DNA of 64,000 bases from Nostoc sp. UHCC 0926 (GTDB taxonomy: Bacteria > Cyanobacteriota > Cyanobacteriia > Cyanobacteriales > Nostocaceae), in contig NZ_CP117768.1 of the NCBI RefSeq assembly GCF_028623165.1, forward strand, positions 1,922,001 to 1,986,000. Reading direction: 5' to 3'. The position numbers were made by a program, and so were the translations under genes. Shown piece by piece: positions 29,925 through 38,569 of this stretch (its first letter is position 1; every line of letters begins with the position of its first letter). Below the pieces are notes generated by a model. It saw only the letters and a program-made list of their open reading frames with translations, had not been told where the DNA came from and did not search any database.

Positions 29925-31331
29925 ATGAAAAGCAAGGCACAGGACGTTTTTGAGGATTTCACTCCGCCAGCATCTACCGATGGCAGCTATCTAGGAACGC
30001 AGAAACAAATGAAAGCTACTCGGCAGCATCTGGAACGCAAGTTTGAGAAAGGTTTGGCAGACACTAGGGCCCGTCTAAAAGCGGCTAAGGTGAAAGTGGG
30101 CTTGGTCGTGGCCCGGGACACCATTCAATTGCAAGCATCCCTACCAATCAAGCCCGGCGATCGCGACACTAAAGGAACTGGTTTTAAGCAGTACAAGATT
30201 TCGCTAAACATTCCTACAAGCTTGGACGGGTTGAGAACAGCTGAGGAAGAGGCCAACGAGCTAGGCAAGCTACTCGCCCGTAAACAGTTTGAATGGACTG
30301 ACAAATATCTGGGTAAAATAGCTAAGGTCAGCAACAGATCCCAAATCCTTGGTGATGTTTTAGAAGAGTTTGAAACTGAGTATTTCAAAACACGCAAGTT
30401 AACAGAAAAAAGTAAACACACTTTCTTCTATTACAAGGACTATTTACGGCGACTGATTGGGCTAGATACTTTGTTGACTCAACCGGAGATTGATAAAAGA
30501 CTTGGAGAGTTGACGGGGGATTCTGCCAAGTACAGCGCTGTTAAATCATTGAAGGTTTTAAAATCAACTCTTAATTTAACTAGTTTCACCCTCGAACAAT
30601 TTAAAGCTACACAACCCAAAAGTCAGGCTAGGGATATTCCCAGTAATGAGGATATCATCAAATATCATGAATCTTTTCATCAGTACTCATTGACTAGGAG
30701 CTTGACAATCAAAAAGAGTTGTTTAGACAGTTGGAAAATGTGGAAATGGGTATATGGAATGCTTGCTACTTATGGATTACGCCCAAGAGAACTGTTTGTA
30801 AATCCTGAGATTGATTGGTGGTTGAGTCCTGAGAATAAAGATAATACATGGAAGGTTCACCCAGATACCAAGACTGGTTATAGGGAAGCTTTACCGCTAC
30901 ATCCTGAATGGGTTTACTTGTTTGATTTAAAAAATCTAGAGCCTTTGGAACTGTTAAAAGCTCAGACTGATGACAGAACTAGTTTTACAGATATTAACAC
31001 TATTCGGGTTAATTGTTCATCATGGTTTAGGCGGGTAAATATTCCGTTTACGCCCTATGATTTACGCCACGCTTGGGCTATTCGAGCGCATATGATGGGC
31101 ATTCCAATTAAAGCTGCTGCTGACAATTTGGGGCATTCTGTAGAGATTCACACTGAGATTTATCAGAAGTGGTTCAGCTTGGAGAACCGGAGGAAGGTAA
31201 TTAAGCAGGCGGTAGATAAAAAAGATGGCATCGATGCGTTGAATGAGGAGAATGCACGGCTAAGGGCTGAGGTGGAATATCTCAGGCAAGCTTTGGCACG
31301 GCATCAAATCAGTGAATTGCTGTCTACTTGA
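29925..31331 (+). CDS. XisA-like tyrosine recombinase of element 1
   Basis: This 468-aa recombinase is homologous to the one of element 2 over nearly its whole length (shared blocks such as LPIKPGD, FEWTDKYLG and YDLRHAWAIRAH). Catalytic-type residues sit in GLRPREL (Arg), KTGYREALPL, DLRHAWAIR, LGHS and IYQKWFS (Tyr). It has a full N-terminus with STDGSYLG and ends in a coiled coil (LNEENARLRAEVEYLRQ). It lies 112 nt inside the left border, reading inward. It presumably excises element 1. Confidence 0.93.
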   Translation: MKSKAQDVFEDFTPPASTDGSYLGTQKQMKATRQHLERKFEKGLADTRARLKAAKVKVGLVVARDTIQLQASLPIKPGDRDTKGTGFKQYKISLNIPTSLDGLRTAEEEANELGKLLARKQFEWTDKYLGKIAKVSNRSQILGDVLEEFETEYFKTRKLTEKSKHTFFYYKDYLRRLIGLDTLLTQPEIDKRLGELTGDSAKYSAVKSLKVLKSTLNLTSFTLEQFKATQPKSQARDIPSNEDIIKYHESFHQYSLTRSLTIKKSCLDSWKMWKWVYGMLATYGLRPRELFVNPEIDWWLSPENKDNTWKVHPDTKTGYREALPLHPEWVYLFDLKNLEPLELLKAQTDDRTSFTDINTIRVNCSSWFRRVNIPFTPYDLRHAWAIRAHMMGIPIKAAADNLGHSVEIHTEIYQKWFSLENRRKVIKQAVDKKDGIDALNEENARLRAEVEYLRQALARHQISELLST

Positions 31332-31756
31332 CTCACCACAGAATACGGTTTATTAACAGAGGTGCATCTCTATCTATTTAGCTTTTAAACTGTTAAACTA
31401 GCGCTGCTACGTTTTTTGGCAATGTATTAGAAAAAATGCCCATTTTTGGGGGATTTTTGTTAAAAATGGTACTGGAAAAATTTGTCTACAGTTGCTAAAA
31501 AACGTTATCCAGAGCGCTTTTGAGCCGTCTACACCCCAAAATTTAGCGCGATTTGCCTGTAGACGCTGTAGACAGATTGTCTACAGGTGAAAGATGAGGT
31601 ATTGAGCCTCAATAGTGCCACACATGAGCATGACATGTGGCACATATGAGCTAGACGTGTGCCACATATGAGGTGCTTAAGTCGAACTGTAGACAAGGTG
31701 TAGGCGGTCCCACATATGAGCTAGATGTGTGGCACATGTGAGCAACTTAAGTCAGG
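31332..31756. repeat. Palindromic CACATATGAG/GTCTACA repeat cluster in element 1
   Basis: The non-coding 425 nt hold at least four CACATATGAG or CACATGTGAG-like motifs paired with GTGTGGCACA (31618-31745). They also hold several GTCTACAG/CTGTAGAC inverted motifs (31490-31600). The dense short dyads suggest binding sites for an element-encoded DNA-binding protein. Confidence 0.7.
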
Positions 31757-32335
31757 TTATAGAGAGCCGATTGACAATAGTGTTAGCTCCTTAACAAAAG
31801 CGTCAATCGCTTTACCAGCGCTGGATTGTCTGCCCATTTTCAGCTTGGCAAGAGTGCGAACGCGGGTTACTTCATAGTGTGGCGCAAAGGATGCACCTGA
31901 TCTGAGTAGCTGGTTTACTCTCTCTAGTTCCTGAATGTATTCTTGTCTCCTTTCAAGACCATTCGTCAAAGTGTCCTTCTCTCGCTTAACGTCAGCCAAT
32001 TTCTCCACTAGTTCTTCAAGTACCTGCTCTAACTCCTTCTCTCCCTTGCGGGAAAGCTTGAGACTACTTTCTAGGCTCATAACTTGGGACTCTAACTGGT
32101 CGATGGTTTCACTGTTCGCTACAGTTGACTCAATGTTGCTTGGCTGCCCGGATGCACCTGTTGTCTGTAACTTTTGCCTGAGTAACTGGTTGTCAGTTTC
32201 AGCAAACTGTAATTGCTCATCCTGAATTCTAATTCGTTGCTGTAACTGGTAAATGATTTCGCTGTTCGCTACAGTTGAGTCTTCATTGCTTTCTTGCCCG
32301 GTAGTGCTATTATCCTCTACTACCGGGCTTTCAAT
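31757..32335 (-). CDS. Coiled-coil frame, probable -1 frameshift extension of the RHH gene
   Basis: This frame is open for 192 codons from 32335 to the stop at 31757 but has no ATG, GTG or TTG until ATG 32080, in its middle. The upstream half is clearly protein-like: two copies of STVANSE-(I/T)-I-(Y/D)-QL and IRIQDEQLQFAETDNQLLRQ. The lower half is a coiled coil (SRKGEKELEQVLEELVEKLA) ending in a basic region. It lies in the -1 frame of the RHH gene at a G_GGA_AAA heptamer, so a 310-aa fusion is likely. A start at 32080 would give 107 aa. Confidence 0.7.
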   Translation of the reverse strand: MESPVVEDNSTTGQESNEDSTVANSEIIYQLQQRIRIQDEQLQFAETDNQLLRQKLQTTGASGQPSNIESTVANSETIDQLESQVMSLESSLKLSRKGEKELEQVLEELVEKLADVKREKDTLTNGLERRQEYIQELERVNQLLRSGASFAPHYEVTRVRTLAKLKMGRQSSAGKAIDAFVKELTLLSIGSL

Positions 32336-32341
32336 TTTCCC
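32296..32341 (-). promoter_or_regulatory. Candidate -1 programmed ribosomal frameshift signal
   Basis: On the minus strand, the heptamer G_GGA_AAA (32341-32335) is in the zero frame of the RHH gene. It is followed by a 6-nt spacer and a hairpin with perfect 10-bp arms GCCCGGTAGT and ACTACCGGGC and a 13-nt loop. The zero-frame TAG lies within the first arm. This is the standard layout of -1 frameshift sites. An indel in the GGGGAAAA run is the main alternative. Confidence 0.65.
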
Positions 32342-32688
32342 CGCAGTTCCTCCAGTTGCGATCGCACTTCTGCTAGACTCTCTTCTATACGTTTGTCTAT
32401 CAAGACTTTAGTATTGTCTATATTTCTTTCTATACGCTTGTCTATCAGGGCTTCAGTACTGTCTAGACTCTCTTTTATACGCTTATCCACCAGGGCTTCA
32501 ATACTGTCTAGACTATAATTAGTGTTAAGGGTAGAAGAGGTAGAGAGAATCTGTTTTGCATCTAGACAACTCTTGATGAACTGAAGAAGAATAGCCGAAG
32601 CGGTAGAGTTACTACCTGTTGCTAGTGCTTTGAACGATTCCCACTCTTCAGGCTCAATCCGAAAAGTAGCTAGTGTTTTATCTGCCAT
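32320..32688 (-). CDS. RHH-type DNA-binding protein with repeat coiled coil
   Basis: The zero-frame product is 122 aa. Residues 1-45 (DKTLATFRIEPEEWESFKAL, then ATGSNSTASAILLQFIKSCL) resemble a ribbon-helix-helix/CopG-like family seen on cyanobacterial plasmids. Then come three to four copies of a roughly 16-residue unit, (S)LDS-x-EAL-(I/V)-DKRI-(K/E). It ends ...ELRGKLKAR. The last codons hold the frameshift heptamer, so this may be the shorter of two products. Confidence 0.75.
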   Translation of the reverse strand: MADKTLATFRIEPEEWESFKALATGSNSTASAILLQFIKSCLDAKQILSTSSTLNTNYSLDSIEALVDKRIKESLDSTEALIDKRIERNIDNTKVLIDKRIEESLAEVRSQLEELRGKLKAR

Positions 32689-32801
32689 TTTATCTAGACT
32701 CTTATCTATACTTATTTAAGCCTATCTTAAATCTATATGTTTGTCTATCAATATATTGCTTACTATGTCTAGACCCAAGTGGTGATCATGAGGTGTTCAC
32801 C

Positions 32802-33104
32802 TTGCACAACTACCTTGCACAACTACCTTGCACAACTCATGCACAACTACCTTGCACAACTCCGTCGCCCTCTAGAGTGCTTATCAGACAATCGTTTTCA
32901 GCAATGGGTAACGGAGTTGTGCAGTTGTGCATCACTTTTTTGAGTTTTTTTCTACTTGTAATTCCGTTTTTTTCTGAGTTTCTGGCATACTTAGATGCAC
33001 AACTCCTTTATAACTAGACTGAGATATATACCATACAAGGCTTACGGGCTGCTATATAGTTGTGCATCGGAGTTGTGCATGGGTTGTGCATGGGTTGTGC
33101 AATC
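32802..33104. repeat. Iteron-like TTGCACAAC repeats in both orientations
   Basis: Five direct TTGCACAACTACC-type units start near 32802, 32815, 32828, 32839 and 32852 (mostly 13-bp spacing). Inverted GTTGTGCA units lie at about 32915-32935 and 33059-33104 (the latter in a run of four), and another direct copy is near 32995. No gene is supported here. The layout resembles plasmid iterons or partition sites. Confidence 0.75.
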
Positions 33105-33615
33105 AAAATTATACATATCAATAGACTGAGGTTTTTACCTTTATTGGCAAGCTTTCTAGCCATTTTCAGAGTTCTGCACGGAGGAAAGTATTTTGTCTAG
33201 ACTATATCTATACCTACTTTAATCTATATGCTTGTCTATCAATGTTTTGACTTTTGTCTATATTTAAATCTATACTGTGTCTATCAGTGATCATTCAGGG
33301 TCGTAGCGAGTAAATCGTAGCGTCGTCTCGCTCCCCTAGTACCCACATGAAATGGATAAATTATCATCTGTCCCAGAAATAGCGCGATCGCTCCTGGGTC
33401 AAATCTGGTTCAATGATTTCAGATACCTGATGCTTTAAAATCCTGGTTTATCCTTCACCTCGACCGTTGCCGCGCTGCTGCCCTAGCAGGTATTCCCAGA
33501 TTTGGCGAATTTCAAGCTTGGGTTTGTGTCCATCTCACTTGGACAGCTTCAGCTTTTTGAAGAAAATTAGCTCAGTCAGCCTTGATGCGGACTAGGTGGT
33601 CTGGGGTGGCTTCGC

Positions 33616-33789
33616 TCATGCTACACCCTGGTCTTGGTTGGCAGCTTTTGCTTCTGCCCTATCCAAATATTCTTGAATAGCAATAGCTGCAAGTTGGCTC
33701 ACTGAGCGCTTTTCAGCGACAGCAAGACGTTTCAATCTTTCTTTATCTTCTTGGCTAATAATTATGCTTAAGTTGGGACTTTTAGCCAT
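33616..33789 (-). CDS. Small RHH (CopG-like) protein
   Basis: This 57-aa protein begins MAKSPNLSIIISQEDKERLK and continues RLAVAEKRSVSQLAAIAIQE and YLDRAEAKAA. The N-terminal beta strand (NLSIII) followed by two helices is the ribbon-helix-helix pattern. It may regulate or partition the element. Confidence 0.65.
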   Translation of the reverse strand: MAKSPNLSIIISQEDKERLKRLAVAEKRSVSQLAAIAIQEYLDRAEAKAANQDQGVA

Positions 33790-33992
33790 TGCAGTTACTA
33801 GACTCTGTTTTCTTTAATCATACCCTGTGAGAATCTAATAGCCTAGCCTGTTAGACTATAGCAACATCTACATAACTATAGTAGACTCATGATAAATGCG
33901 CCCTGGTAACGGAGATTCCCGCCTCCGATGCCAGCACGACTTCCGCTCAATCGTTCAGTTTCTAGACCCACGAATAAGAGGCAATACAAATT

Positions 33993-34271
33993 ATGCAACA
34001 AGCGCAGACCGCCAGCAATGGTACTGTACCTGTTTTTACTGCGGATGAAGGTAATGATTCTCTGGCTGCGATGGTGACACGCGCCCTGGATGAATGGAAC
34101 GTTATTCAGTATTACCAGCAGCTTTTAGAACTTGAACGCATTGAGTCCGCAGACTCCATTGCGCTGCTTACCGATTGCTACCTAAAGCTTTCAGAACCGC
34201 ATCGGGACGAGTTGGAACTAACTTTAAGAGCTATGCACAAGTTGATTAGAACTATCCCAAAAGGTACTTGA
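33993..34271 (+). CDS. Hypothetical protein of element 1
   Basis: This 92-aa helical protein contains SLAAMVTRALDEWNVIQYYQ, then QLLELERIESADSIALLTDC and HRDELELTLRAMHKLIRTIP. No purine-rich RBS is obvious. The family is unknown. Confidence 0.5.
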   Translation: MQQAQTASNGTVPVFTADEGNDSLAAMVTRALDEWNVIQYYQQLLELERIESADSIALLTDCYLKLSEPHRDELELTLRAMHKLIRTIPKGT

Positions 34272-34423
34272 GGCTGGGAGCTAAAGCCGATGTAATTAAA
34301 ATGCCTTGGCAGGGGCGATCGTCATCGAGGCGATCGCTCACCGCTCGTTGCAACGCTCCCCGACTTCCGACTTCTGACTTCCAACTTCCAACAGCTAGTT
34401 AATGAAGCTGTAAGTTGAAGTCG

Positions 34424-34921
34424 GAAGTTACCGCAACGTGCAGCAGCAAGACCAGCCGTTGCCGATTGCGTACAAAATCGTCGAGCGATCGCTGAAGGCT
34501 GCTGTAAATTATCCGCAATGCGATCGCGCTGCTCCCGATTGAGGCTTTATCCTTTAGGGCTGAGGAAACGCTACAGGGAGCGATACAGCTTTCTGTGTTC
34601 GTGTTGCGGCGATTCGCGTTTGGTTCAGTTCAAAGACCTGAACCGTGGTTCAGAATCGTTTTCTTGGCTGTCTCCTCTCGGTTTGGTTCAGTTCAAAGTT
34701 CTGAACCGTGGTTCTGAACCGTTACCAAAATCGCTACGTTCCCCGTCAGTTGGTTGGTTCAGTGGTTCAAAGGGTCGGTTCAACGGTTCAAGCCGCGATG
34801 GTGCGATCGCAACTCCTAACTTCCAACGCCTAACTTCCGACTTCCACTGACTAGCTGGTGAAGTTGGAAGTTGCCGCAACGTGCGGCAGCAAGACCAGCC
34901 ACTGGCGATCGCGTACAAATC
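34424..34921. repeat. Paired 55-bp repeats bracketing GGTTCAG dyads
   Basis: Near-identical segments lie at about 34424-34479 and 34867-34921, each with CCGCAACGTGC-(A/G)-GCAGCAAGACCAGCC. Between them, 34618-34790 holds several GGTTCAG/CTGAACC and GGTTCAA motifs in both orientations. No gene is supported in 34272-34976. Confidence 0.65.
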
Positions 34922-34976
34922 AGTTACTTCGATCTCTCCAAGTGATGACCATGAAATAGACATAGCGCACTAAAAC

Positions 34977-35561
34977 TTACGCTGAGACTCTTGCAAGCGT
35001 AGTGTATTGCCTACCATATCCAATTACCAGTTCTGCACGACCTCTTGTACCAATAATTCGTTCTACTTCAGCAGCAGTATTTAATTTGGCATAGAAAGCT
35101 GCAATCGTACTTGCCAAATTAGGTGTAGCACCTTCTACAACGAATGGAATTTGATGATGAGATTGTCCATTTTTCACATCATAGAATTTCACCCATCGTC
35201 CGTGCATTTCATTTGCAGGAACTACAACAACAGTATCATCGCCATAATACCAACGAACTTTTACAATTGGGATTTTATTACCTTTTGTAATTTCAGTAAT
35301 TGCTGAGTTAGCTGGAGGTACTGTTGTTAATCCAGCAGCAGCAGTACCACCCCATAAAGTTAAAGTACCATTAGCAACTCTCAACTTCAAAAAGCGGCTA
35401 GGCTCTAAAGGGTCACGATAATAAACTTGCGTGTAATCTATATCTGGTTTAGGAGTATAAGCTTTAGGATTAGCTGAACGATGGGCTAATCTTGCAGCAG
35501 CTTGGGAACGTTTAATCTTAGCTAACTCTTCTAACTCAACAGCACTTCTTCGACGAGACAT
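34977..35561 (-). CDS. Hypothetical protein of element 1
   Basis: This 194-aa protein is taken from ATG 35561 (MSRRRSAVELEELAKIKRSQ). The frame stays open 10 codons further upstream. A basic helical N-terminus leads to a beta-rich centre (VNGTLTLWGG-like, PIVKVRWYYGDDTVVVVPAN) and an alpha/beta end with GTRGRAELVIGYGRQY. It looks like a genuine folded protein. I do not recognise the family. Confidence 0.65.
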   Translation of the reverse strand: MSRRRSAVELEELAKIKRSQAAARLAHRSANPKAYTPKPDIDYTQVYYRDPLEPSRFLKLRVANGTLTLWGGTAAAGLTTVPPANSAITEITKGNKIPIVKVRWYYGDDTVVVVPANEMHGRWVKFYDVKNGQSHHQIPFVVEGATPNLASTIAAFYAKLNTAAEVERIIGTRGRAELVIGYGRQYTTLARVSA

Positions 35562-35673
35562 AATTTTTTGACCCTGGTTCAGTTTTCTCAACCATAACAG
35601 GGGTTTTCAGTGTTTTTTTCTCCTGCAAACCCTAAGGGTTTCGTATTTTTTTTTAGAATTACTTATTTTTTCC

Positions 35674-35901
35674 TCATGCTGTTATTAATCGAGAGTGCAG
35701 CAGCGAGTTACTGCGTTGCATCTGAACACAGACTGTACAGCAATTCTCTCGCTCATCAAACTTTTGCGACGGTAGAGCGTTAGTAACGCAAATCTTGCGA
35801 CCGCATAAAGTAAGCCAAGTTGCTTCACCAGGCTTCTCTCGATCCATTAGGTGCAGCACTCCGTTTTTGCTTATCCGCCTTCCTTGCACATTCATACTCA
35901 T
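35674..35901 (-). CDS. Small Cys-containing hypothetical protein
   Basis: This 75-aa protein contains GVLHLMDREKPGEATWLTLC, GRKIC and ENCCTVCVQMQ, giving two to three Cys pairs compatible with a zinc knuckle. Such layouts occur in phage and plasmid proteins. The function is unknown. Confidence 0.5.
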   Translation of the reverse strand: MSMNVQGRRISKNGVLHLMDREKPGEATWLTLCGRKICVTNALPSQKFDERENCCTVCVQMQRSNSLLHSRLITA

Positions 35902-36210
35902 ATACCCGTGTTTGAGTTTATGTTACCCATCGGCAATGAAGTTGGTTTCTTCGACCTTAATCCCAAAGAAAACAACTTCACTGTTGCATCTCCTGTTGAG
36001 CGTTAAGGCACAATGGTAAATTCTGTTGGGCATACAGTGAAAACTCCAAGAAACGCCTCGTCACTCCAATAAGCCACAATTTGCAAATCAAATTACCATT
36101 TCACTAGAGTTTTGGGTGTTTAAATCACAAGCTTTAAGACAAAAATAAGCCACATAAAACGCAGACTTGCAAAACCTTTGCTATATAAGGCTCTTAGTCC
36201 TCAGCCTAGC
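35902..36210. other. Right-end intergenic region of element 1
   Basis: No recognised gene is seen. A 28-codon frame at 35920-36006 (+) encodes MLPIGNEVGFFDLNPKENNF and ends TVASPVER. It is protein-like but too short to call. Confidence 0.3.
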
Positions 36211-36220
36211 GTATACCCTG
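36211..36220. repeat. Right direct repeat (att site) of nifD element 1
   Basis: GTATACCCTG is identical to the copy at 29804-29813. The base upstream differs (C here, G at the left), so the perfect repeat is 10 bp. Confidence 0.93.
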
Positions 36221-36707
36221 GTTGGAATACAACTTCTTCGGGCCCACCAAGATTGCTGAATCTTTACGGGAAATCGCTTCTAAGTTTGACGAGACAATCC
36301 AAGCAAACGCTGAGAAAGTCATCGCCAAGTATCAGCCCACAATGGATACGATTCTTGGAAAGTATCGTCCACGTTTGGAAGGTAAGACTGTCGCCATCAT
36401 GGTTGGTGGTCTACGTCCTCGCCACGTTGTCCCAGCTTTCCAAGACTTGGGTATGAAGATGATTGGTACAGGTTATGAGTTCGCTCATAACGATGACTAC
36501 AAACGTACCACTGGCTACATCGAAAACGGCACCATCGTTTATGACGACGTTACCGCTTACGAATTCGAGGAATTTATCAAAGCGCTCAAGCCCGACCTTG
36601 TAGCCTCTGGTGTGAAAGAGAAGTACGTCTTCCAGAAGATGGGTCTGCCTTTCCGTCAAATGCACTCTTGGGATTACTCCGAACCTAGCGATCGCTCTTA
36701 CAATTGA
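36211..36707 (+). CDS. nifD: Nitrogenase MoFe protein alpha chain, segment 2 of 3
   Basis: After the repeat the frame reads [20 protein letters not shown] and runs through the C-terminal half of NifD, including [20 protein letters not shown] and RQMHSWDYS, where the His is the FeMo-co ligand. Native sequence ends at GGATTACTCCG (36671-36681). Element 2 adds EPSDRSYN and a stop. On its own this part has no proper start and is meaningful only after excision. Confidence 0.96.
36671..36681. repeat. Left direct repeat (att site) of nifD element 2
   Basis: GGATTACTCCG is the known 11-bp core of the Anabaena nifD element acted on by XisA. It is identical to 53714-53724. Confidence 0.97.
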
Positions 36708-37058
36708 TATAATACAAGCTTTTTTAGCGGTGGGAGAAAAAAGAGCCTATTTCTAGCCTAAATGCAAGTTGTAGGGTTATGTAGTAACAATCTATTTTGA
36801 TGCTTTAGATAGTATAACTCTTATAGAGTCTGGTTTTTAGATTTTTAGTGCATTTTGCTCAAAGAATAACTGTAAAACAAAAGACTATTTTTAATGAAGA
36901 TTTTTTAGATTAAATTGAATGCAGGCGTAGTGCATCGTAGACATCGCGTTTACTCAACAATATTATAATTGAGAAATAGGGGGTGGAATTAGCAAAGTCC
37001 ATCCAAAAAAGTAATAATAAAATTCCTAGCCATAATCCTTCCCCTTTGTAATTCATCA
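36708..37058. other. Left-end intergenic region of element 2
   Basis: This is AT-rich and has one copy of the dispersed 'cgtagacatcgcg' repeat near 36935. No gene is supported. Confidence 0.4.
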
Positions 37059-37496
37059 TTATTCTACATCATCTGTAACTCCCTCAAGAAAACCGATAGC
37101 TGCTTTGCCCCAAGGAGTTTCTTCAGCAAAATGTTCTCCGGCTTTGAGAGTACCTTTCTTAAGGCCATTCCACAATCGCTTCAAACTTAAAAACCTCTCC
37201 CATTGATGAGGTTGAGTACGTTTAATTTCTTTGAACTCTACACCAATAATGGAAGCTGCTTGCTCCTCGTTAGCTTGAGGATACTTTTTCTGCAAAGTTA
37301 CAACCATCTTCTTCAAATCATCTAGAGCTTGCGTAATACTGGGATCAATAACATTAATATTATTGTTCTCAATAACTGAGTCTGATATTCGTTGGGTGCT
37401 AACGGACTTGTCAACACCTACCTTAAAACTACCGCTGAGATTGTATATGTCTCCTTTTGAGAAATTATAGTTTACTTGCTTTTTTTTATTATTCAT
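37059..37496 (-). CDS. Hypothetical protein with KGDIYN motif
   Basis: This protein of about 145 aa starts MNNKKKQVNYNFSKGDIYNL; ATG 37505 is an alternative. A short beta N-terminus (YNFSKGDIYNLSGSFKVGV) is followed by a helical part (ITQALDDLKKMVVTLQKKYP and FLSLKRLWNGLKKGTLKAGE) and an acidic end. The next gene carries the same N-terminal motif at its C-terminus. The family is not recognised. It may be part of a small cyanobacterial effector or sensor system. Confidence 0.6.
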   Translation of the reverse strand: MNNKKKQVNYNFSKGDIYNLSGSFKVGVDKSVSTQRISDSVIENNNINVIDPSITQALDDLKKMVVTLQKKYPQANEEQAASIIGVEFKEIKRTQPHQWERFLSLKRLWNGLKKGTLKAGEHFAEETPWGKAAIGFLEGVTDDVE

Positions 37497-37554
37497 GACT
37501 TGCAAAACTCCAAGACTATGCTAGTAGAAAAATATTATTTTATAACTCTAGTAG

Positions 37555-37755
37555 CTACATGCTAATTCCATTTTCAAACTCACCATTCATGTTAATAATA
37601 TCACCTTTGGCAACATTATATGTATAGCTTACTGGAGTATTCTGATCGTGAAGAATTTGATACATCTTGCTAATTACTGTGTCTATAAAAATCCTATCTT
37701 TGCTCGCAATAAATCTTGAGCTACCAGCATTTGTTTCTATACTTATTCCATCCAT
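37555..37755 (-). CDS. Small protein with C-terminal KGDIIN motif
   Basis: This 66-aa protein ends YTYNVAKGDIINMNGEFENG, matching YNFSKGDIYNLSGSFKVG of the neighbouring gene. It shares the strand and lies about 60 nt upstream of it, so the two probably form one operon. The function is unknown. Confidence 0.55.
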   Translation of the reverse strand: MDGISIETNAGSSRFIASKDRIFIDTVISKMYQILHDQNTPVSYTYNVAKGDIINMNGEFENGISM

Positions 37756-37870
37756 ATCTAGGTTTCTTTGATATACGCTCTACAATTCCAATTAATGCCA
37801 ATACTGTAGTAATAGTAGCAAACCAGTTAAAAGATGAGGTGACATATACACTTATAAATGCCAACCCCAT
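37721..37870 (-). CDS. Possible small membrane protein
   Basis: From ATG 37870 it reads MGLAFISVYVTSSFNWFATI and TTVLALIGIVERIS, ending RYGWNKYRNKCW. The frame stays open upstream (VKYKLRIKYIFKINFIIVC) but without a start. It gives two hydrophobic segments and overlaps the next gene's start. It may be truncated or frameshifted relative to an ATG frame at about 38017. Confidence 0.4.
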   Translation of the reverse strand: MGLAFISVYVTSSFNWFATITTVLALIGIVERISKKPRYGWNKYRNKCW

Positions 37871-38106
37871 ACAAACTATTATGAAGTTAATTTTGAAGAT
37901 ATACTTAATCCTTAATTTATACTTAACAATACTAGTAATATTTCTGACCTGGTAGACTCTTGAGGCTAAAGTAATTGTTTTGTTTAATTGTTTTGTTATT
38001 GATTAGCAGTTGACTCATTTTTAAAGCCTTACACTTATACTTAACCTCTAATTACAGTTATGATCCTGTTTACTGGTCGCCTCTGGGGTAAGCAGGCTAA
38101 TGCCGA

Positions 38107-38376
38107 CTAATGCTTATCCTTATTCCTAAAGGCAATGATCGTTGCAGTGGGAATGAAAGCATCTAATTGCTCTGTAGGATCAATGGCTTCCAACCCATAC
38201 CAGAGTCCCTCCCAGCCAAACATTGCGGCGCAGAGAACACAGCCAACGATCTCTCCAGATAACGGGACAGGAAAAAGCAAACGACCAAATGTGAAATCGA
38301 AGAGGTCGTATAAAACACATACTAAAAATTTGTACAACCACATAAGAGAACTCCATAATCTTGTTTTTTGTCTCAA
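38107..38376 (-). CDS. Hypothetical membrane protein
   Basis: This 89-aa protein has two hydrophobic stretches, WLYKFLVCVLYDLFDFTFGR and EIVGCVLCAAMFGWEGLWYG, and a C-terminal DPTEQLDAFIPTATIIAF. It resembles small cyanobacterial plasmid or element-borne membrane proteins. No function is known. Confidence 0.55.
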   Translation of the reverse strand: MRQKTRLWSSLMWLYKFLVCVLYDLFDFTFGRLLFPVPLSGEIVGCVLCAAMFGWEGLWYGLEAIDPTEQLDAFIPTATIIAFRNKDKH

Positions 38377-38569
38377 ACTCCAGCTAGTTATTAGACTGAA
38401 ACTTTCCGTCTAATAACCTGATGTCTAATAACCTGGTTTGGTGTGATTATCTGGAATTTTTCCATCTAATACCTATACATCTAAATTAGAATAAGTAAGT
38501 CGGTGGGAAAAATTATAAGTATGTAACGAAAACTTAACCAGAAGGAGTAGAGTTAAACTTAATACGTTG

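Larger units (their letters stand above)
29804..36220. mobile_element. nifD interruption element 1 (6,407 bp between repeats)
   Basis: The element is bounded by GTATACCCTG at both ends. It contains an XisA-like recombinase just inside the left border, two RHH-type genes, a candidate frameshifted coiled-coil gene, several unknown genes, and many iteron-like and palindromic repeats. Excision by site-specific recombination would restore the nifD frame and release a 6.4-kb circle. Such programmed excision during heterocyst formation is known for nifD elements. That it occurs at this particular site is inferred from exact frame restoration. Confidence 0.93.

Noticed and set aside
32673-33017. 114-aa plus-strand ORF over the iteron region
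   Set aside because: Its sequence is produced by the TTGCACAAC repeats and AT-rich DNA, with no coding character.
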